Shown: positions 43,921-54,600, numbered from the stretch's first letter. The stretch is DNA of 64,000 bases from Massilia sp. Root133 (GCF_001426525.1 NZ_LMEW01000031.1:185711-249710), one strand, 5' to 3'. Notes: a model not told the origin generated them from the letters alone. Numbers and translations: made by a program.

Positions 43921-46185
43921 ATGAAGAAGCAGTTGTTGACGGTCGCGCTGGCGTTTGCCATGTCGGCCCACGTGGTCACGGCACAGCCCGAGAAGGTTGC
44001 CGCGGCCAAGACCGACACGGCCCCCATCGTCCAGATCAAGCCGGCCCCCGCCCAGACCCAGGCCGCGCTGTGGGCCTCGCGCGTGCTCGCGCGCTACCAC
44101 TACAAGGCGACGCCGCTGGACGACGCGATGTCCGCGAAGATCTTCGACGCTTACTTCAAGGCGCTCGACAGCGAGAAACTCTACTTCACCCAGGCCGACA
44201 TCGACAGCTTCGCGCCCGTGCGCACCAAGCTGGACGATGCGATCAACAACGAAGACCTGACGGTCCCTTTCCAGATCTACAACGTGTACCAGCAGCGCTT
44301 CTTCGACCGCATGACGTATGCGCGTGAGCTGTTGAAGGGCAAGTTCGATTTCACCACGGACGAATCGCTGCAGATCGACCGCGAGAAGGCGCCGTGGGCC
44401 AAGAACGAGGACGAGGCGAAGGATCTGTGGCGCAAGCGCGTCAAGAACGACTGGCTGCGCCTGAAGCTCGCCGGCAAGGACGAGAAGGCGATCCGCGAGA
44501 CGCTGGACAAGCGTTACGAGGGCTACCAGAACCGCCTCAAGAAGTTGAACAACGAAGACGTGTTCCAGATGTTCATGAACGCGTACGCGATGGCCATCGA
44601 GCCGCACACGAACTACCTGGGCCCGCGCTCGGCCGAGAACTTCGACATCGCCATGCGCCTGTCGCTGGACGGCATCGGCGCCGTGCTGCAGTCGCGCGAA
44701 GACTACACCGTGATCCGCGAGATCGTCCCGGGCGGCCCGGCCGATAAATCCGGCAAGCTGAAGGTGGGCGACCGCATCGTCGGCGTCGCGCAGGGCAACG
44801 GCCCAGTCACGGACGTGATGGGCTGGCGCATCGACGACGTCGTGCAGCTCGTGCGCGGCGAGCGCAACTCGACGGTCCGCCTGGACGTGCTGCCGGCCGA
44901 CGCCGGCCAGGACGGCAAGCACACGACGATCTCCCTCGTGCGCCAGAAGATCAGCATGGAAGAGCAGTCGGCCAAGAAGAAGGTCATCGAGGTCACGGAC
45001 AACGGCGTGAAGCGCCGCATCGGCGTGATCCAGCTGCCGACCTTCTACCAGGACTTCGAGGCGCGCCGCAAGGGCGACAAGGACTTCAAGAGCGCGACGC
45101 GCGACGTGAAGCGCATCCTCGGCGAACTGAAGAAAGAGAAAGTCGACAACGTCCTGATCGACCTGCGCAACAACGGCGGCGGTTCGCTGATCGAGGCCGT
45201 CGAGCTGACGGGCCTGTTCATCGACAAGGGCCCGGTCGTGCAGCAGCGCAGCGCCGAAGGCCGCGTCGAAGTCGAGAGCGACACGGACGCCGGCCTGGCG
45301 TGGGACGGCCCGATGGGCGTGCTGATCAATCGTGGTTCGGCATCGGCGTCGGAAATCTTCGCCGCCGCGATCCAGGATTACGGCCGCGGCGTCATCATCG
45401 GCGAGCCGAGCTTCGGCAAGGGCACCGTGCAGACGCTGATCAACCTCGACCGCTTCTCGCAGAACGACAAGATGAAGTACGGCGAGCTCAAGATGACGAT
45501 CGCCCAGTTCTTCCGCATCAACGGCGGCACCACGCAGCTGCGCGGCGTCACCCCGGACATCAGGTTCCCGGTCACGTCGGACGACGACAACTTCGGCGAA
45601 TCGTCTTACGACAACGCGCTGCCGTGGGTACAGATCAAGCCGGCGACGTACATGCCGTCGGGCGACCTGAAGGAGCTGTTCAACCCGCTGCAGAAGAAGC
45701 ACGATTCCCGCGTCGCGAAGGACCGCGACTTCCTGGACATCGAGCAGGACATCGCCGAGGCGCTGAAGGTCCGCAAGGACAATCTCATCTCGCTGAACGA
45801 GACCGTGCGCCGCAAGGAGCGCGAGAACCAGGAAGCGAAGGCCCGCCTGCGTGAATCGCGCCTCGCCGGCAAGGATAATCCGGATGAGCCGGTGTCCGGC
45901 CCGGGCAGCAAGGAGCAGCGCGGCAAGGTGCCGACGCCGACCAGCCCGAAGAAGACGAATGTCGTGCTGAAGGGCGCGGCGAGCGCGGACGACGGCCTGC
46001 AGGGCGACGAGCGCAGCCTGACGGCGGAACTGGCCGCCGAGAAGGCCGCCAAGAACGCCAAGGACGTGTATCTGCAGGAAGCTGCCCACATCCTGGCCGA
46101 CGAGGCCGGCATGTTGAAGGCCGACACCCGCATGGCGTCGCGCGCGATGCCGTACATGTCGATGTTGAAACAACCCGGCAATTGA
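43921..46185 (+). CDS. prc: Carboxy-terminal processing protease Prc/Tsp
   Basis: 754 residues. A signal peptide (MKKQLLTVALAFAMSAHVVTA), a helical N-terminal domain, a PDZ domain near 245-330, and a DUF3340 C-terminal part are in order. The Ser/Lys catalytic dyad is S475 (SASASEI, spacing 25 residues) and K500 (FGKGTVQ), with D486 as in E. coli Tsp. It degrades tagged or misfolded periplasmic proteins and regulates peptidoglycan hydrolases. It is monocistronic and followed by a strong terminator. Confidence 0.92.
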   Translation: MKKQLLTVALAFAMSAHVVTAQPEKVAAAKTDTAPIVQIKPAPAQTQAALWASRVLARYHYKATPLDDAMSAKIFDAYFKALDSEKLYFTQADIDSFAPVRTKLDDAINNEDLTVPFQIYNVYQQRFFDRMTYARELLKGKFDFTTDESLQIDREKAPWAKNEDEAKDLWRKRVKNDWLRLKLAGKDEKAIRETLDKRYEGYQNRLKKLNNEDVFQMFMNAYAMAIEPHTNYLGPRSAENFDIAMRLSLDGIGAVLQSREDYTVIREIVPGGPADKSGKLKVGDRIVGVAQGNGPVTDVMGWRIDDVVQLVRGERNSTVRLDVLPADAGQDGKHTTISLVRQKISMEEQSAKKKVIEVTDNGVKRRIGVIQLPTFYQDFEARRKGDKDFKSATRDVKRILGELKKEKVDNVLIDLRNNGGGSLIEAVELTGLFIDKGPVVQQRSAEGRVEVESDTDAGLAWDGPMGVLINRGSASASEIFAAAIQDYGRGVIIGEPSFGKGTVQTLINLDRFSQNDKMKYGELKMTIAQFFRINGGTTQLRGVTPDIRFPVTSDDDNFGESSYDNALPWVQIKPATYMPSGDLKELFNPLQKKHDSRVAKDRDFLDIEQDIAEALKVRKDNLISLNETVRRKERENQEAKARLRESRLAGKDNPDEPVSGPGSKEQRGKVPTPTSPKKTNVVLKGAASADDGLQGDERSLTAELAAEKAAKNAKDVYLQEAAHILADEAGMLKADTRMASRAMPYMSMLKQPGN

Positions 46186-46242
46186 TCGGTTGCCAAATGT
46201 GAAATAACCACTAGTTAAGCATTCATCCTTACCGGATGGCTG

Positions 46243-46277
46243 AAGGCGAGGCTCCCCTGGGAGTCTCGCCTTTTTTT
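46243..46277 (+). terminator. Intrinsic terminator of prc
   Basis: A long stem (GGCGAG-G-CTCCC pairing with GGGAG-T-CTCGCC, one G-U pair) followed by seven T residues, 58 bp after the prc stop. Confidence 0.85.
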
Positions 46278-46374
46278 ATGCCGCTCAATTGAAAATTGTA
46301 TTTTTTATAGGTGTGCTACAGTCACTCAGCAGTTAATTTAACAATAACTTTATGAACTGAGCAAGGAGTGCAAT

Positions 46375-47235
46375 ATGACAACTCGTTACCTCATCGCGGC
46401 GGCTCTGCTGGTCGGGACCGCATGCGGAGCCCAGGCAGAAGTGGTCTCGGGGAACCAATCGGGCTTCCTGTCCGGATGGACCGGCGGGAACGGCGCGGAC
46501 GTGGTCAGTTCGGGCGTGCTGGCGAACGGCACGAGCCTGGTCGGCGGCGCCGCCTACGGCAGCGGCAACCTGGCCGAAACCCTGTACCAGAAGGCCAGCG
46601 CCAACGTCGGCCAGAGCGGTGCGCCGGTCAAACTGACGTATTCGCAGGGCATCGAAGGCACCTATCTGCTGAGCACGAGCAACGCCAGGCTGGCGGCGAT
46701 GCTGGGTAACGGCATGGCGGTGGTGTCCACCAGCGACGGCAAGGTCGTCACGGTCGGCCAATCGGGCAGCGTGACGGTGGGCAACGGTGGCGGCTTCGGC
46801 GGCGGCTTCGGCAACGGCGCGATCGGGGGCGGCGCGTCCGGCGGCGGCAGCGCATCGAATGGTGGCGGCGCGTCCGGCGGGGGCACGGCGGTGGCTGGCG
46901 GTGGTTCCACCAAGGGCGGCGGCTCGACGAATGCGGGCAACGGCGTCGACGGCGCCCCGTCCGGCAATTACAACAACGGGAACGGTGCGACGGTGATCAC
47001 GCCGGCGGCCGGCGGCCAGGAGGGCGGCGCCATCGTCCAACTGCCGATCCCGGCGCAGAACGGCCATGCCGGCGGCAATGCCGGCAACGGTGGCGGCATC
47101 GGCGGCATCAGTGACGATGTCGGCGTGGGCCTGCCGGCCGCGCCCGCGGCGGCCGTGCCGGAACCGTCGTCGATCGCCCTGATGATGGCGGGCATGCTGG
47201 GCGCGATGGGCATCGTCCGTCGCCGCAAGCGCTGA
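46375..47235 (+). CDS. PEP-CTERM exosortase substrate, Gly/Ser-rich
   Basis: 286 residues. A signal peptide ends at CGAQA. A 100-residue structured part and a Gly/Ser/Asn-rich low-complexity region (about 140-250) follow. The sorting signal VPEPSSIALMMAGMLG ends in IVRRRKR, the diagnostic PEP-CTERM tripartite motif (VPEP, hydrophobic span, basic end). Exosortase is expected to cut and anchor or release it during exopolysaccharide-linked surface assembly. AAGGAG precedes the ATG. No exosortase gene lies in the window. Confidence 0.88.
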   Translation: MTTRYLIAAALLVGTACGAQAEVVSGNQSGFLSGWTGGNGADVVSSGVLANGTSLVGGAAYGSGNLAETLYQKASANVGQSGAPVKLTYSQGIEGTYLLSTSNARLAAMLGNGMAVVSTSDGKVVTVGQSGSVTVGNGGGFGGGFGNGAIGGGASGGGSASNGGGASGGGTAVAGGGSTKGGGSTNAGNGVDGAPSGNYNNGNGATVITPAAGGQEGGAIVQLPIPAQNGHAGGNAGNGGGIGGISDDVGVGLPAAPAAAVPEPSSIALMMAGMLGAMGIVRRRKR

Positions 47236-47258
47236 TCGACACCGCACGCGGCAGCACG

Positions 47259-47285
47259 AACGCCCCCGCCCGCGCGGGGGCGTTT
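47259..47285 (+). terminator. Intrinsic terminator of the PEP-CTERM gene
   Basis: An 11-bp GC-rich stem (AACGCCCCCGC/GCGGGGGCGTT) with a 4-nt loop and a short T tract follows the stop codon by 23 bp. Confidence 0.8.
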
Positions 47286-47323
47286 GCATTTGTACGCCGC
47301 GTTTCTCGCCGGATGATTTCGGG

Positions 47324-47346
47324 TACAATCTTTTGAACGGTCGTGC
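47324..47346 (+). promoter_or_regulatory. -10 box with overlapping pseudo-palindromic operator for the dehydrogenase operon
   Basis: TACAAT at 47324-47329 is followed at once by GAACGGTCGTGC (47335-47346), a near match to a GAACG-NN-CGTTC inverted repeat at the expected transcription start. Fatty-acid-responsive TetR-type repressors of betaproteobacteria use similar motifs as I recall them; the match is not verified. Confidence 0.4.
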
Positions 47347-47376
47347 TTTTTTGGCCGGCATAACAAAGGAGACAAC

Positions 47377-48567
47377 ATGGACCTGACCTATACCGGCGAC
47401 GACCTGACCTTCCGCGACCAGGTGCGTGCCTTCCTCGAGGCCGAGCTGCCGGCCGACCTGCGCCACAAGGTGGCCAACCACCTGCGCCTGCACAAGGACG
47501 ACTACGTGCGCTGGCACCGCATCCTCGCGCGCCAGGGCTGGGCCGCGCCCGGCTGGCCGCGCGAGTACGGCGGCCCGGGATGGACGCCCGTGCAGCGCCA
47601 CATCTTCGAGGAAGAATGCGCCCGCGCCGGTACGCCGCCTGTGCTGCCGTTCGGCGTGAACATGGTCGCGCCCGTCATCATGGCCTTCGGCAGCGAGGAA
47701 CAGAAAGCGTACTACCTGCCGCGCATCCTGGCGTGCGAGGACTGGTGGTGCCAGGGCTATTCCGAGCCGGGCGCCGGGTCCGACCTCGCGTCGCTGAAGA
47801 CGACGGCGGTGCGCGACGGGGATCACTACATCGTCAACGGCCAGAAGACGTGGACGACGCTGGCCCAGCACGCCGACATGATCTTCTGCCTCGTGCGCAC
47901 CGACCCGGCCGTGCGCAAGCAGGAGGGCATCTCGTTCCTGCTGATCGACATGCATGCGCCGGGCGTCACCGTGCGCCCCATCATCATGCTCGACGAGGAC
48001 CACGAGGTGAACGAAGTCTTCTTCGACAACGTGCGCGTGCCCGTGGCGAACCTCGTCGGCCAGGAAAACCGCGGCTGGACGTATGCGAAATATCTGCTGG
48101 GTCACGAGCGCACGGGGATCGCGGCCGTGGGCCGGTCCAAGCGCGAGCTGGCCCGGCTCAAGGCGCTCGCCCGGCGCGAGCAGAAGAACGGCGCGCCGCT
48201 GCTGCGCGATCCGCTGTTCGCGGCAAAAGTGGCGGACCTCGAGATCGAGCTGATGGCCCTCGAGATGACGGTGCTGCGCGTGCTGGCGCAAGCCGACAAG
48301 GCGCCGGGACCGGAAGCGTCCGTGCTGAAGGTGCGCGGCACCGAGATCCAGCAGCGGCTGTCGGAACTGATGGTCGAGGCGGCCGGCCCGCTGGCGCTGC
48401 CGTTCGACCCGGCCTACCTGGAAGGCGAGCAGGCGCATAGCGCGATCGACGACGACTTCGCCGCGCCGCTGCTGCCGCATTACTTCAATTTCCGCAAGAC
48501 GTCGATCTACGGCGGCTCGAACGAGATCCAACGCAACATCATCTCCCAGATGATCCTGGGCCTGTGA
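47377..48567 (+). CDS. Acyl-CoA dehydrogenase, first subunit
   Basis: 396 residues. The FAD/substrate motifs CQGYSEPGAGSDLA and QKTWTTLAQHADMIFCLVRT are standard, and YGGSNEIQRNI forms the usual C-terminal end. The canonical MCAD-type catalytic Glu position (YEG) holds Gly, as in dehydrogenases of the heteromeric group. The next gene encodes a second dehydrogenase, so an alpha2beta2 enzyme such as the ChsE type is likely. A strong AAAGGAG lies 6 nt before the ATG. It desaturates an acyl-CoA in a beta-oxidation or ring/side-chain pathway. Confidence 0.85.
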   Translation: MDLTYTGDDLTFRDQVRAFLEAELPADLRHKVANHLRLHKDDYVRWHRILARQGWAAPGWPREYGGPGWTPVQRHIFEEECARAGTPPVLPFGVNMVAPVIMAFGSEEQKAYYLPRILACEDWWCQGYSEPGAGSDLASLKTTAVRDGDHYIVNGQKTWTTLAQHADMIFCLVRTDPAVRKQEGISFLLIDMHAPGVTVRPIIMLDEDHEVNEVFFDNVRVPVANLVGQENRGWTYAKYLLGHERTGIAAVGRSKRELARLKALARREQKNGAPLLRDPLFAAKVADLEIELMALEMTVLRVLAQADKAPGPEASVLKVRGTEIQQRLSELMVEAAGPLALPFDPAYLEGEQAHSAIDDDFAAPLLPHYFNFRKTSIYGGSNEIQRNIISQMILGL

Positions 48568-48575
48568 GGAAAGAC

Positions 48576-49766
48576 ATGGACTTCAACTTCAAGGAAGAGC
48601 AGCTGCAGCTGGCGGATGCGCTCAAGCGCTGGATCGCACGCGACTACACGTTCGAGGCGCGCCGCGCCATCGTCGGGTCGCCGGCCGGCGTGTCGGAGGC
48701 CGCCTGGGCCACGCTCGCCGAGCTCGGCCTGACGGCGCTGCCGCTGCCGGAAGCGCAGGGCGGCTTCGATGGCGATGCCGTCGACATGTTCGTCGTGATG
48801 CAGGAACTCGGCCGCGGCCTCGTTGTCGAACCGTATTTCGCAACGATGTTCGGCGCCGAGTTCCTCCGTCGCGGGCGTGCGCATGAAGCGCTGCTCGAAC
48901 GCGTGGCGGCGGGCGACCTGAAACTGGCTTGTGCGCTGGGCGAGCGCCAGTCGCGCCACGACCTGCGCGATATCGCCATGCGCGCCACCCCGGACGGTGC
49001 TGGCTGGCGCCTGAACGGCGAAAAGAAGGTCGTGTTGCATGGCGCGCAGGCCGGCTTGCTGATCGTGTCGGCCAGGACGGCCGGCGCGCAGCGCGACGAG
49101 GACGGCATCACGCTGTTCGCGGTGCCGGCGGACGCGGCGGGCGTGGTCATGCGCGACGTGCGCATGCTGGACGGCCAGCGTGCGGCCGACGTACTGCTGC
49201 GCGACGTGACAGTCGGTGCCGATGCCGTGATCGGCACCGTGGACGAAGGCTGGACTATCCTGGAAGCGGCGGCCGACCATGGCGCCGGCCTGCTGTGCGC
49301 GGAAGCGTTGGGTGCGATGGATGCGCTGTTCGGCGCGACGCTCGACTACCTCAAGACGCGCCAGCAGTTCGGCGTGCCGATCGGTAAGTTCCAGGCCTTG
49401 CAGCACCGCATGGCCGACATGTACGTGCATCTGGAGCAGGCCCGTTCGATGGCGCTGCTGGCCGCCGTGCGCCTGGCCGCCGAGCAGAAGGCCGCCGGGC
49501 ACCAGGCCGAAGATGCTTGCACGGGCATCGTCGCCGAGCGCCGCCGCGCGGTCGCGGCGGCCAAGTACCGCGTGGGCCAGGCCGCCCGCTTCGTGGGCCA
49601 GCAGGCGATCCAGTTGCACGGCGGGATGGGCGTAACGGACGAGTTGCCGGCGTCGCATTATTTCAAGCGCCTGTCGACGATCGAGCTGACGCTGGGCGAT
49701 TGCGACCATCACCTGGCCCGCTTCATCGCGCAGCCGGGCTTTTACGATGACGAGGAGGCGGCATGA
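48576..49766 (+). CDS. Acyl-CoA dehydrogenase, second subunit
   Basis: 396 residues of the same fold but with weaker motifs: LACALGERQSRHDL in the region where a YSEPGAGS motif is expected, and LSTIELTLGDCDHH near the end instead of an EIQRxI motif. Probably the structural or FAD-sharing partner of the upstream subunit. The start at 48576 has GAGGA nearby; it overlaps the MaoC gene downstream by 4 bp (ATGA). Confidence 0.78.
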   Translation: MDFNFKEEQLQLADALKRWIARDYTFEARRAIVGSPAGVSEAAWATLAELGLTALPLPEAQGGFDGDAVDMFVVMQELGRGLVVEPYFATMFGAEFLRRGRAHEALLERVAAGDLKLACALGERQSRHDLRDIAMRATPDGAGWRLNGEKKVVLHGAQAGLLIVSARTAGAQRDEDGITLFAVPADAAGVVMRDVRMLDGQRAADVLLRDVTVGADAVIGTVDEGWTILEAAADHGAGLLCAEALGAMDALFGATLDYLKTRQQFGVPIGKFQALQHRMADMYVHLEQARSMALLAAVRLAAEQKAAGHQAEDACTGIVAERRRAVAAAKYRVGQAARFVGQQAIQLHGGMGVTDELPASHYFKRLSTIELTLGDCDHHLARFIAQPGFYDDEEAA

Positions 49767-50233
49767 AAGAGTACTGGTATTTCGAGGATTTCGAACCCGG
49801 CCAGGACATCGACCTGGGCACGCGCACCGTCACGGAAGACGAGATCGTCGCGTTCGCGCGGGAGTTCGATCCGCAGCCGTTCCACCTTGATCGCGGCGCG
49901 GCCGAGGCGTCGATCTTCGGCGGCGTGATCGCCAGCGGCTGGCACACGTGCAGCATGATGATGCGCATGGTCGTCGACGGGCTGATGAACCGGTCGGCCA
50001 GCATGGGCTCGCCCGGCCTGGACGGCGTGCGCTGGCTCGCGCCCGTGCGCGCGGGCGACACGTTGAACGTGCACTACCGGACCACGCGGGTGAAGGCGTC
50101 CACGTCGAAGCCCGACCGCGGCATCGTCTGGTCGACGTGGGTCGCGCTCAACCAGCATGGCGAGACCGTGTGCACGGTCGAGGGCATGGGCATGTTCGGG
50201 CGCCGGCCCGGCGGGGAGGCACGCCATGGCTAG
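49763..50233 (+). CDS. MaoC-family enoyl-CoA hydratase, first subunit
   Basis: 156 residues, hot-dog fold. The hydratase-2 motif is seen as FDPQPFHLD (Asp and His catalytic pair). The start overlaps the dehydrogenase stop (ATGA). It hydrates the double bond made by the dehydrogenases. It ends 8 bp inside the next MaoC gene. Confidence 0.85.
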   Translation: MKEYWYFEDFEPGQDIDLGTRTVTEDEIVAFAREFDPQPFHLDRGAAEASIFGGVIASGWHTCSMMMRMVVDGLMNRSASMGSPGLDGVRWLAPVRAGDTLNVHYRTTRVKASTSKPDRGIVWSTWVALNQHGETVCTVEGMGMFGRRPGGEARHG

Positions 50234-50693
50234 CGCCCTGCACGAAGTGACGGGGCTGGACGCGCTGCGGGGCCTCGTCGGCACGGAGCTGGGCCGGTCG
50301 CGCTGGTTCGAGATCGGCCAGGACCGCATCGCGACGTTCGCCGACGCCACCGACGACCACCAGTGGATCCACATCGATCCCGAACGCGCGGCGCGCGAAT
50401 CGCCGTTCGGCGGGACCGTGGCGCACGGCTTCCTCACCCTGTCGTTGCTGCCGTCGATGCTTGCCGACGTCCTCGTCATGGTCGATGCGAAGCTCGTCGT
50501 CAACTATGGCTTGAACAAGGTGCGGTTTCCCGCGCCGGTGCCGGCCGGCAGCCGCGTGCGCGCGGCGATCGTGCTGGCGGCATTGGAGGATGAACATGGA
50601 TCGAGCCAGCTCACACTCGACGTCACGGTCGAGCGCGAGGGCGGCACGAAGCCCGTGTGCGTGGCCGAATTCCTCGTGCGGCGCTACGCGTGA
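50226..50693 (+). CDS. MaoC-family enoyl-CoA hydratase, second subunit
   Basis: 155 residues with FADATDDHQWIHIDPE, the full D...H hydratase motif. Two adjacent MaoC genes in one operon with two dehydrogenases match heteromeric steroid or branched-chain acyl-CoA degrading modules. The stop is 4 bp from the stop of the convergent cyclase gene. Confidence 0.85.
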   Translation: MASALHEVTGLDALRGLVGTELGRSRWFEIGQDRIATFADATDDHQWIHIDPERAARESPFGGTVAHGFLTLSLLPSMLADVLVMVDAKLVVNYGLNKVRFPAPVPAGSRVRAAIVLAALEDEHGSSQLTLDVTVEREGGTKPVCVAEFLVRRYA

Positions 50694-50697
50694 CAGG

Positions 50698-51630
50698 CTA
50701 GGCGGCGCAGTCGGCGCCGCCCAGCTTGTAGCGGTTGCGGCCCTCGGCCTTGGCCTGGTACAGCAGGGCGTCGGCCACCTGGATCAGGTCGGCCGGGATG
50801 CTGTGTTCGCCCGGCACCATGCAGGCGATGCCCATGCTGGCAGTCAGGCGGGAGGCCGTGGGCGATGCGGCGTGCGGGATCGCCATCTGCTCCAGCTCCG
50901 TCATCAGGCGGTGCGCCACGCCGGTGGCGCCACGGCCGTCCAGCTGCGGCAGCAGGATCGCGAATTCCTCGCCGCCGTAGCGCGCCACGAGGTCCTGCGT
51001 GCGCGCGGCGGCGCGCCGCATCGCGGTCGCGAACTGCACGAGCGTCGCATCGCCGGCCTGGTGGCCGTAGTGGTCGTTGTACAGTTTGAAGTGGTCGATG
51101 TCGACGAGGATCAGCGCCACCGGCAGGCCCGCGCGGCCGCAGCGGCGCCATTCGGCGTCGAGGCGCTCGTCGAAGGCGCGGCGGTTCGCGACGCCGGTCA
51201 GGGCGTCCGTGAGGATCAGCGCGCGCAGGGCGTCGCGCTGGCGCTTGACGGTCAGCTGCGTGCGCACGCGGGCGCGCACGACGGCGGCGTTCACCGGCTT
51301 GCTGATGAAGTCGGCCGCGCCGGCGCCCAGGGCGCGCGTCTCGTCCTCGGGCGACTTCAGCGCCGTCACGAAGATCACGGGGATGTCGCTCGTCTCGGGT
51401 GCCGCCAGCAATTCCTTGCAGACGGCATACCCGTCCATGCCGGGCATGACGGCGTCGAGCAGGATCAGGTCGGGCTGCTGGGTACGGGCGATCTCGAGCG
51501 CGCGTGGACCGTCCATCGCGAACAACACCTCGTGCTCGTCCTGCAGGGCGCCGTGCAGGATCTGGATATTCTCCATCGCATCGTCGACCACCAGGACGCG
51601 GCCGTTGACGGCCATGTCGGTCCAGCTCAT
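50698..51630 (-). CDS. REC-GGDEF diguanylate cyclase (PleD-like response regulator)
   Basis: 310 residues. A receiver domain (DD at 16-17, phospho-acceptor D59 in LILLDAVMPGMDG, KP in ISKPVN) is followed by GGDEF with RYGGEEF. The product-inhibition site RTQD lies five residues before GGEEF, so it is c-di-GMP regulated. The start overlaps the histidine kinase stop (ATGA), with GGAGG a few bases upstream. The upstream kinase is the obvious phosphodonor. Confidence 0.88.
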   Translation of the reverse strand: MSWTDMAVNGRVLVVDDAMENIQILHGALQDEHEVLFAMDGPRALEIARTQQPDLILLDAVMPGMDGYAVCKELLAAPETSDIPVIFVTALKSPEDETRALGAGAADFISKPVNAAVVRARVRTQLTVKRQRDALRALILTDALTGVANRRAFDERLDAEWRRCGRAGLPVALILVDIDHFKLYNDHYGHQAGDATLVQFATAMRRAAARTQDLVARYGGEEFAILLPQLDGRGATGVAHRLMTELEQMAIPHAASPTASRLTASMGIACMVPGEHSIPADLIQVADALLYQAKAEGRNRYKLGGADCAA

Positions 51631-54600
51631 GCATCCTCCTTCGTATCCAGTAGCGTCCGCACCAGTCGCGCCGCCTCTTCGAAGCGCAGGGTCGCCACGG
51701 CATCCGCCAGCGGCGCCACCTGGCATGGTTCGAGGCGGGCGAGGGCGGGGCGCAGCGTCTCGAACTGCGCGATCGCCTTCATGTTGTTATTGTGGAGCAA
51801 ATCGAGGAGCTGCGCCAACTCGCGCTGCAGGATAGCGCTATCTTCCGGCGCCGCGGCCGGCGCGGGCTTGGCCTCCGGTGCGGGGAGGTCGCGTGCCGCC
51901 TCCAGCACGATGGACAGCGCGGCGTCGAGACGGGCGAGGCGCAGCGCGAGCGCCGCCTCGTCCTCGCTGCGCAGCGCCTGTTCCAGCTCCAGCGCCTGGC
52001 TCGCCACGTCCGTCGCGCCCAGGTTGGCGGCCACGCCGCGCAGGCGGTGCGCGGCCTGGCCCGCCCCGGCGCGGTCGCCGGCGTCGAGCAGGGCGCGGAT
52101 GTCGGCCACGGCGCCGCCCTGCGAGCTCTCGAAGCGCCTGAACAACGCGGCGAAGCTGGCGAAATTGCCGCCGAAGCGGGGCAGCGTCGCCTTGAGGTCG
52201 ATGCCGGGCAGGTAAGCGGGCACGGCCAGCCCGGCGGCGAGCGCCGTCTGCGCCGCTTCGGACGGGGACGCCGCCGGCCGGCCCGTGACGCGGACCAGCA
52301 TGTTCACCAGTTCGTCCACGTCGATCGGCTTGGCGAGGTAATCGTTCATGCCCGCGGCCAGCGCGCGGCGGCGGTCCTCGTCCAGCGCGTTGGCCGTCAT
52401 CGCGATGATCGGCAGCCGGTCGAGCCCCATGGCGCGGATCGCGTGGGTCGCCTCGAAGCCGTCCATCACGGGCATCTGCAAGTCCATCAACACCGCGTCG
52501 TAGTGCGCGCTGCAGTTGGCCGAATGTTCGGCGAGCATGCTGACGGCGCTGCGGCCGTTGGCGGCGAAATCGACGCTGGCGCCCGCGTGCACGAGCACGT
52601 AGTTCGCCACTTCCTGGTTGAGCAGGTTGTCCTCGACGACGAGCACGCGCATGCCGGCCAGGCGCCCGCCCAGCGGCGTCGGGCGTCCGCTCGCCGGCGC
52701 GGGCGCGCCGCTGTGCAGTTCCGCCAGCGCGTCGGCCACCGCGCCCGGCGTGAACGGTTTCGCGAGCACGGCGTCGATGCGCAGGTCGGCCGCCACGGCG
52801 TCGAGGCGTTCCCGTTCCGGGTCGGCCGCGAGCAGCGCGCAGCGGGGCAGGGAAATCGCCTGGTCGGCGCGCGCGAAGGCGATCACGGACGCGCCGTCCA
52901 GGTCGCCCAGCACGCTGTCGATGAACGCGACGTCGAACGGCCCGGCGGCGCGCAGCAGCGCGAGCGTGTCCGCGCCGCTGGCGGCCGTCTCGACGTGCCA
53001 GCCGCGGCCCGCGAGCAGGGCGGCCAGCGCGGCGCGGCTGCTCGCGTTGTCGTCGGCGACGAGGACGCGCAGCGGCGCCGTTTCGGGTTGTGCGGGCGCG
53101 GCATCGCCGGCGATGCCGAACGGCGCCGTGAAGCGGAACGTGGCGCCCCGCTCGGGCACGCTGTCCACGCGCAGGTCGCCGCCCATCAGGCGCACGAGGC
53201 GGCGGCTGATGGCGAGGCCCAGGCCCGTGCCGCCGTACTTGCGGCTCGTGGACGTGTCGGCCTGCGAGAAGGCCTCGAACATGCGCTGCTGCTGTTCGGG
53301 CGGGATGCCGATGCCGGTGTCGCGCACGGTGAACGCCAGCGCGTCCGGACCGGCCGGTTCGATGGTGAGCACGACTTCTCCACGTTCCGTGAACTTGATC
53401 GCATTGCTGACGAGGTTGAGCAGCACCTGGCCGAGGCGCATCGGGTCGCCCACGAGGCGCGCCGGCACGTCCGGGTGGACCGCGAACACGGGTTCGATGC
53501 CCTTGTTCCACGCGCTCGTGGCGGACATCGCGGCGATGCTGGCGAGGACGTCGTCGAGCGCGAACGGCGTCTGTTCGAGCACGAGCTGGCCCGCTTCCAC
53601 CTTCGAATAATCGAGGACGTCGTTCAGCATCGACAGCAGCGATCGCGCGGCCATCTGCATGCGCGCAACGTAGCCCCGTTCGCGCCGGCCCAGGTCGGCC
53701 TCCTCGAGCAGGCGCGCGAGGCCGATGATGGCATTCATCGGCGTGCGGATCTCGTGGCTCATGTTGGCGAGGAACTCGCCCTTGGCGCTGCTGGCCGCTT
53801 CGGCCGCGTGCAACGCTTCCTCCAGGCGCGACTGGGTGCGTTTCAGTTCCGTGATGTCCGCGTGCAGCATGTAGAAGCCTTGCACGCGCCCGTCGGCGTC
53901 GAAGTCGGGGATGTAGCTGCCCCACGCCTGGATCACCTTGCCGGAGCCCTTGCGGTGCAGCCTGCGCTCGAAGAACTGGCGCTCGCCGCGCAGCACGCCC
54001 TCCAGGTGCGGCATCACTTCGCGGACCTGGTCTTCGTCGATGAGTTCGACCAGCGTGTGCCCGATCACGTCGGCGGCGTCGCGCTCCAGCCAGTCGAGAT
54101 AAGGCTTGTTGGCGAAGCGGCAGCGCATGTCCGCGTCCCAGTAGCCGACGAGCGCGGGCAGGTGGTCCGTCACGGTGCGGATCATGCGCTCGCTCTCTTC
54201 CAGCCGGCGGCTGGCGGCGCGCAGCGCGGCGGCCGTTTCCACGCGCGCGGTGATGTCGCGGATGGTGCCCTGCACGATGCCGCGGCCGCCGATGTCGACG
54301 CTGTTCAGCAGGACGTCGGCGTGGAACAGCGAGCCGTCGCGGCGGCGGTAGATCCACTCGAAGCGGTTGCCGCCCGTGTCGAGCGTGCGCCGCATCGCCT
54401 CGTGCCACAGCTCGTCCGAGCGGCGGCCATTCGGCTGGAAGTCGGGCGAGCTGCTGGCCGGCGCCATCGCGAGGAATTCGTCCGCGCCCGCGCAGCCGAA
54501 CAGGTCGATCGCCGCCTGGTTGGCGCTGATGAAGCCGGCCCCGTAGGCGATCAGCACGTGGGCGTCGCCTGAGCCCTCGAACAGCGCGCGGAACATCACC

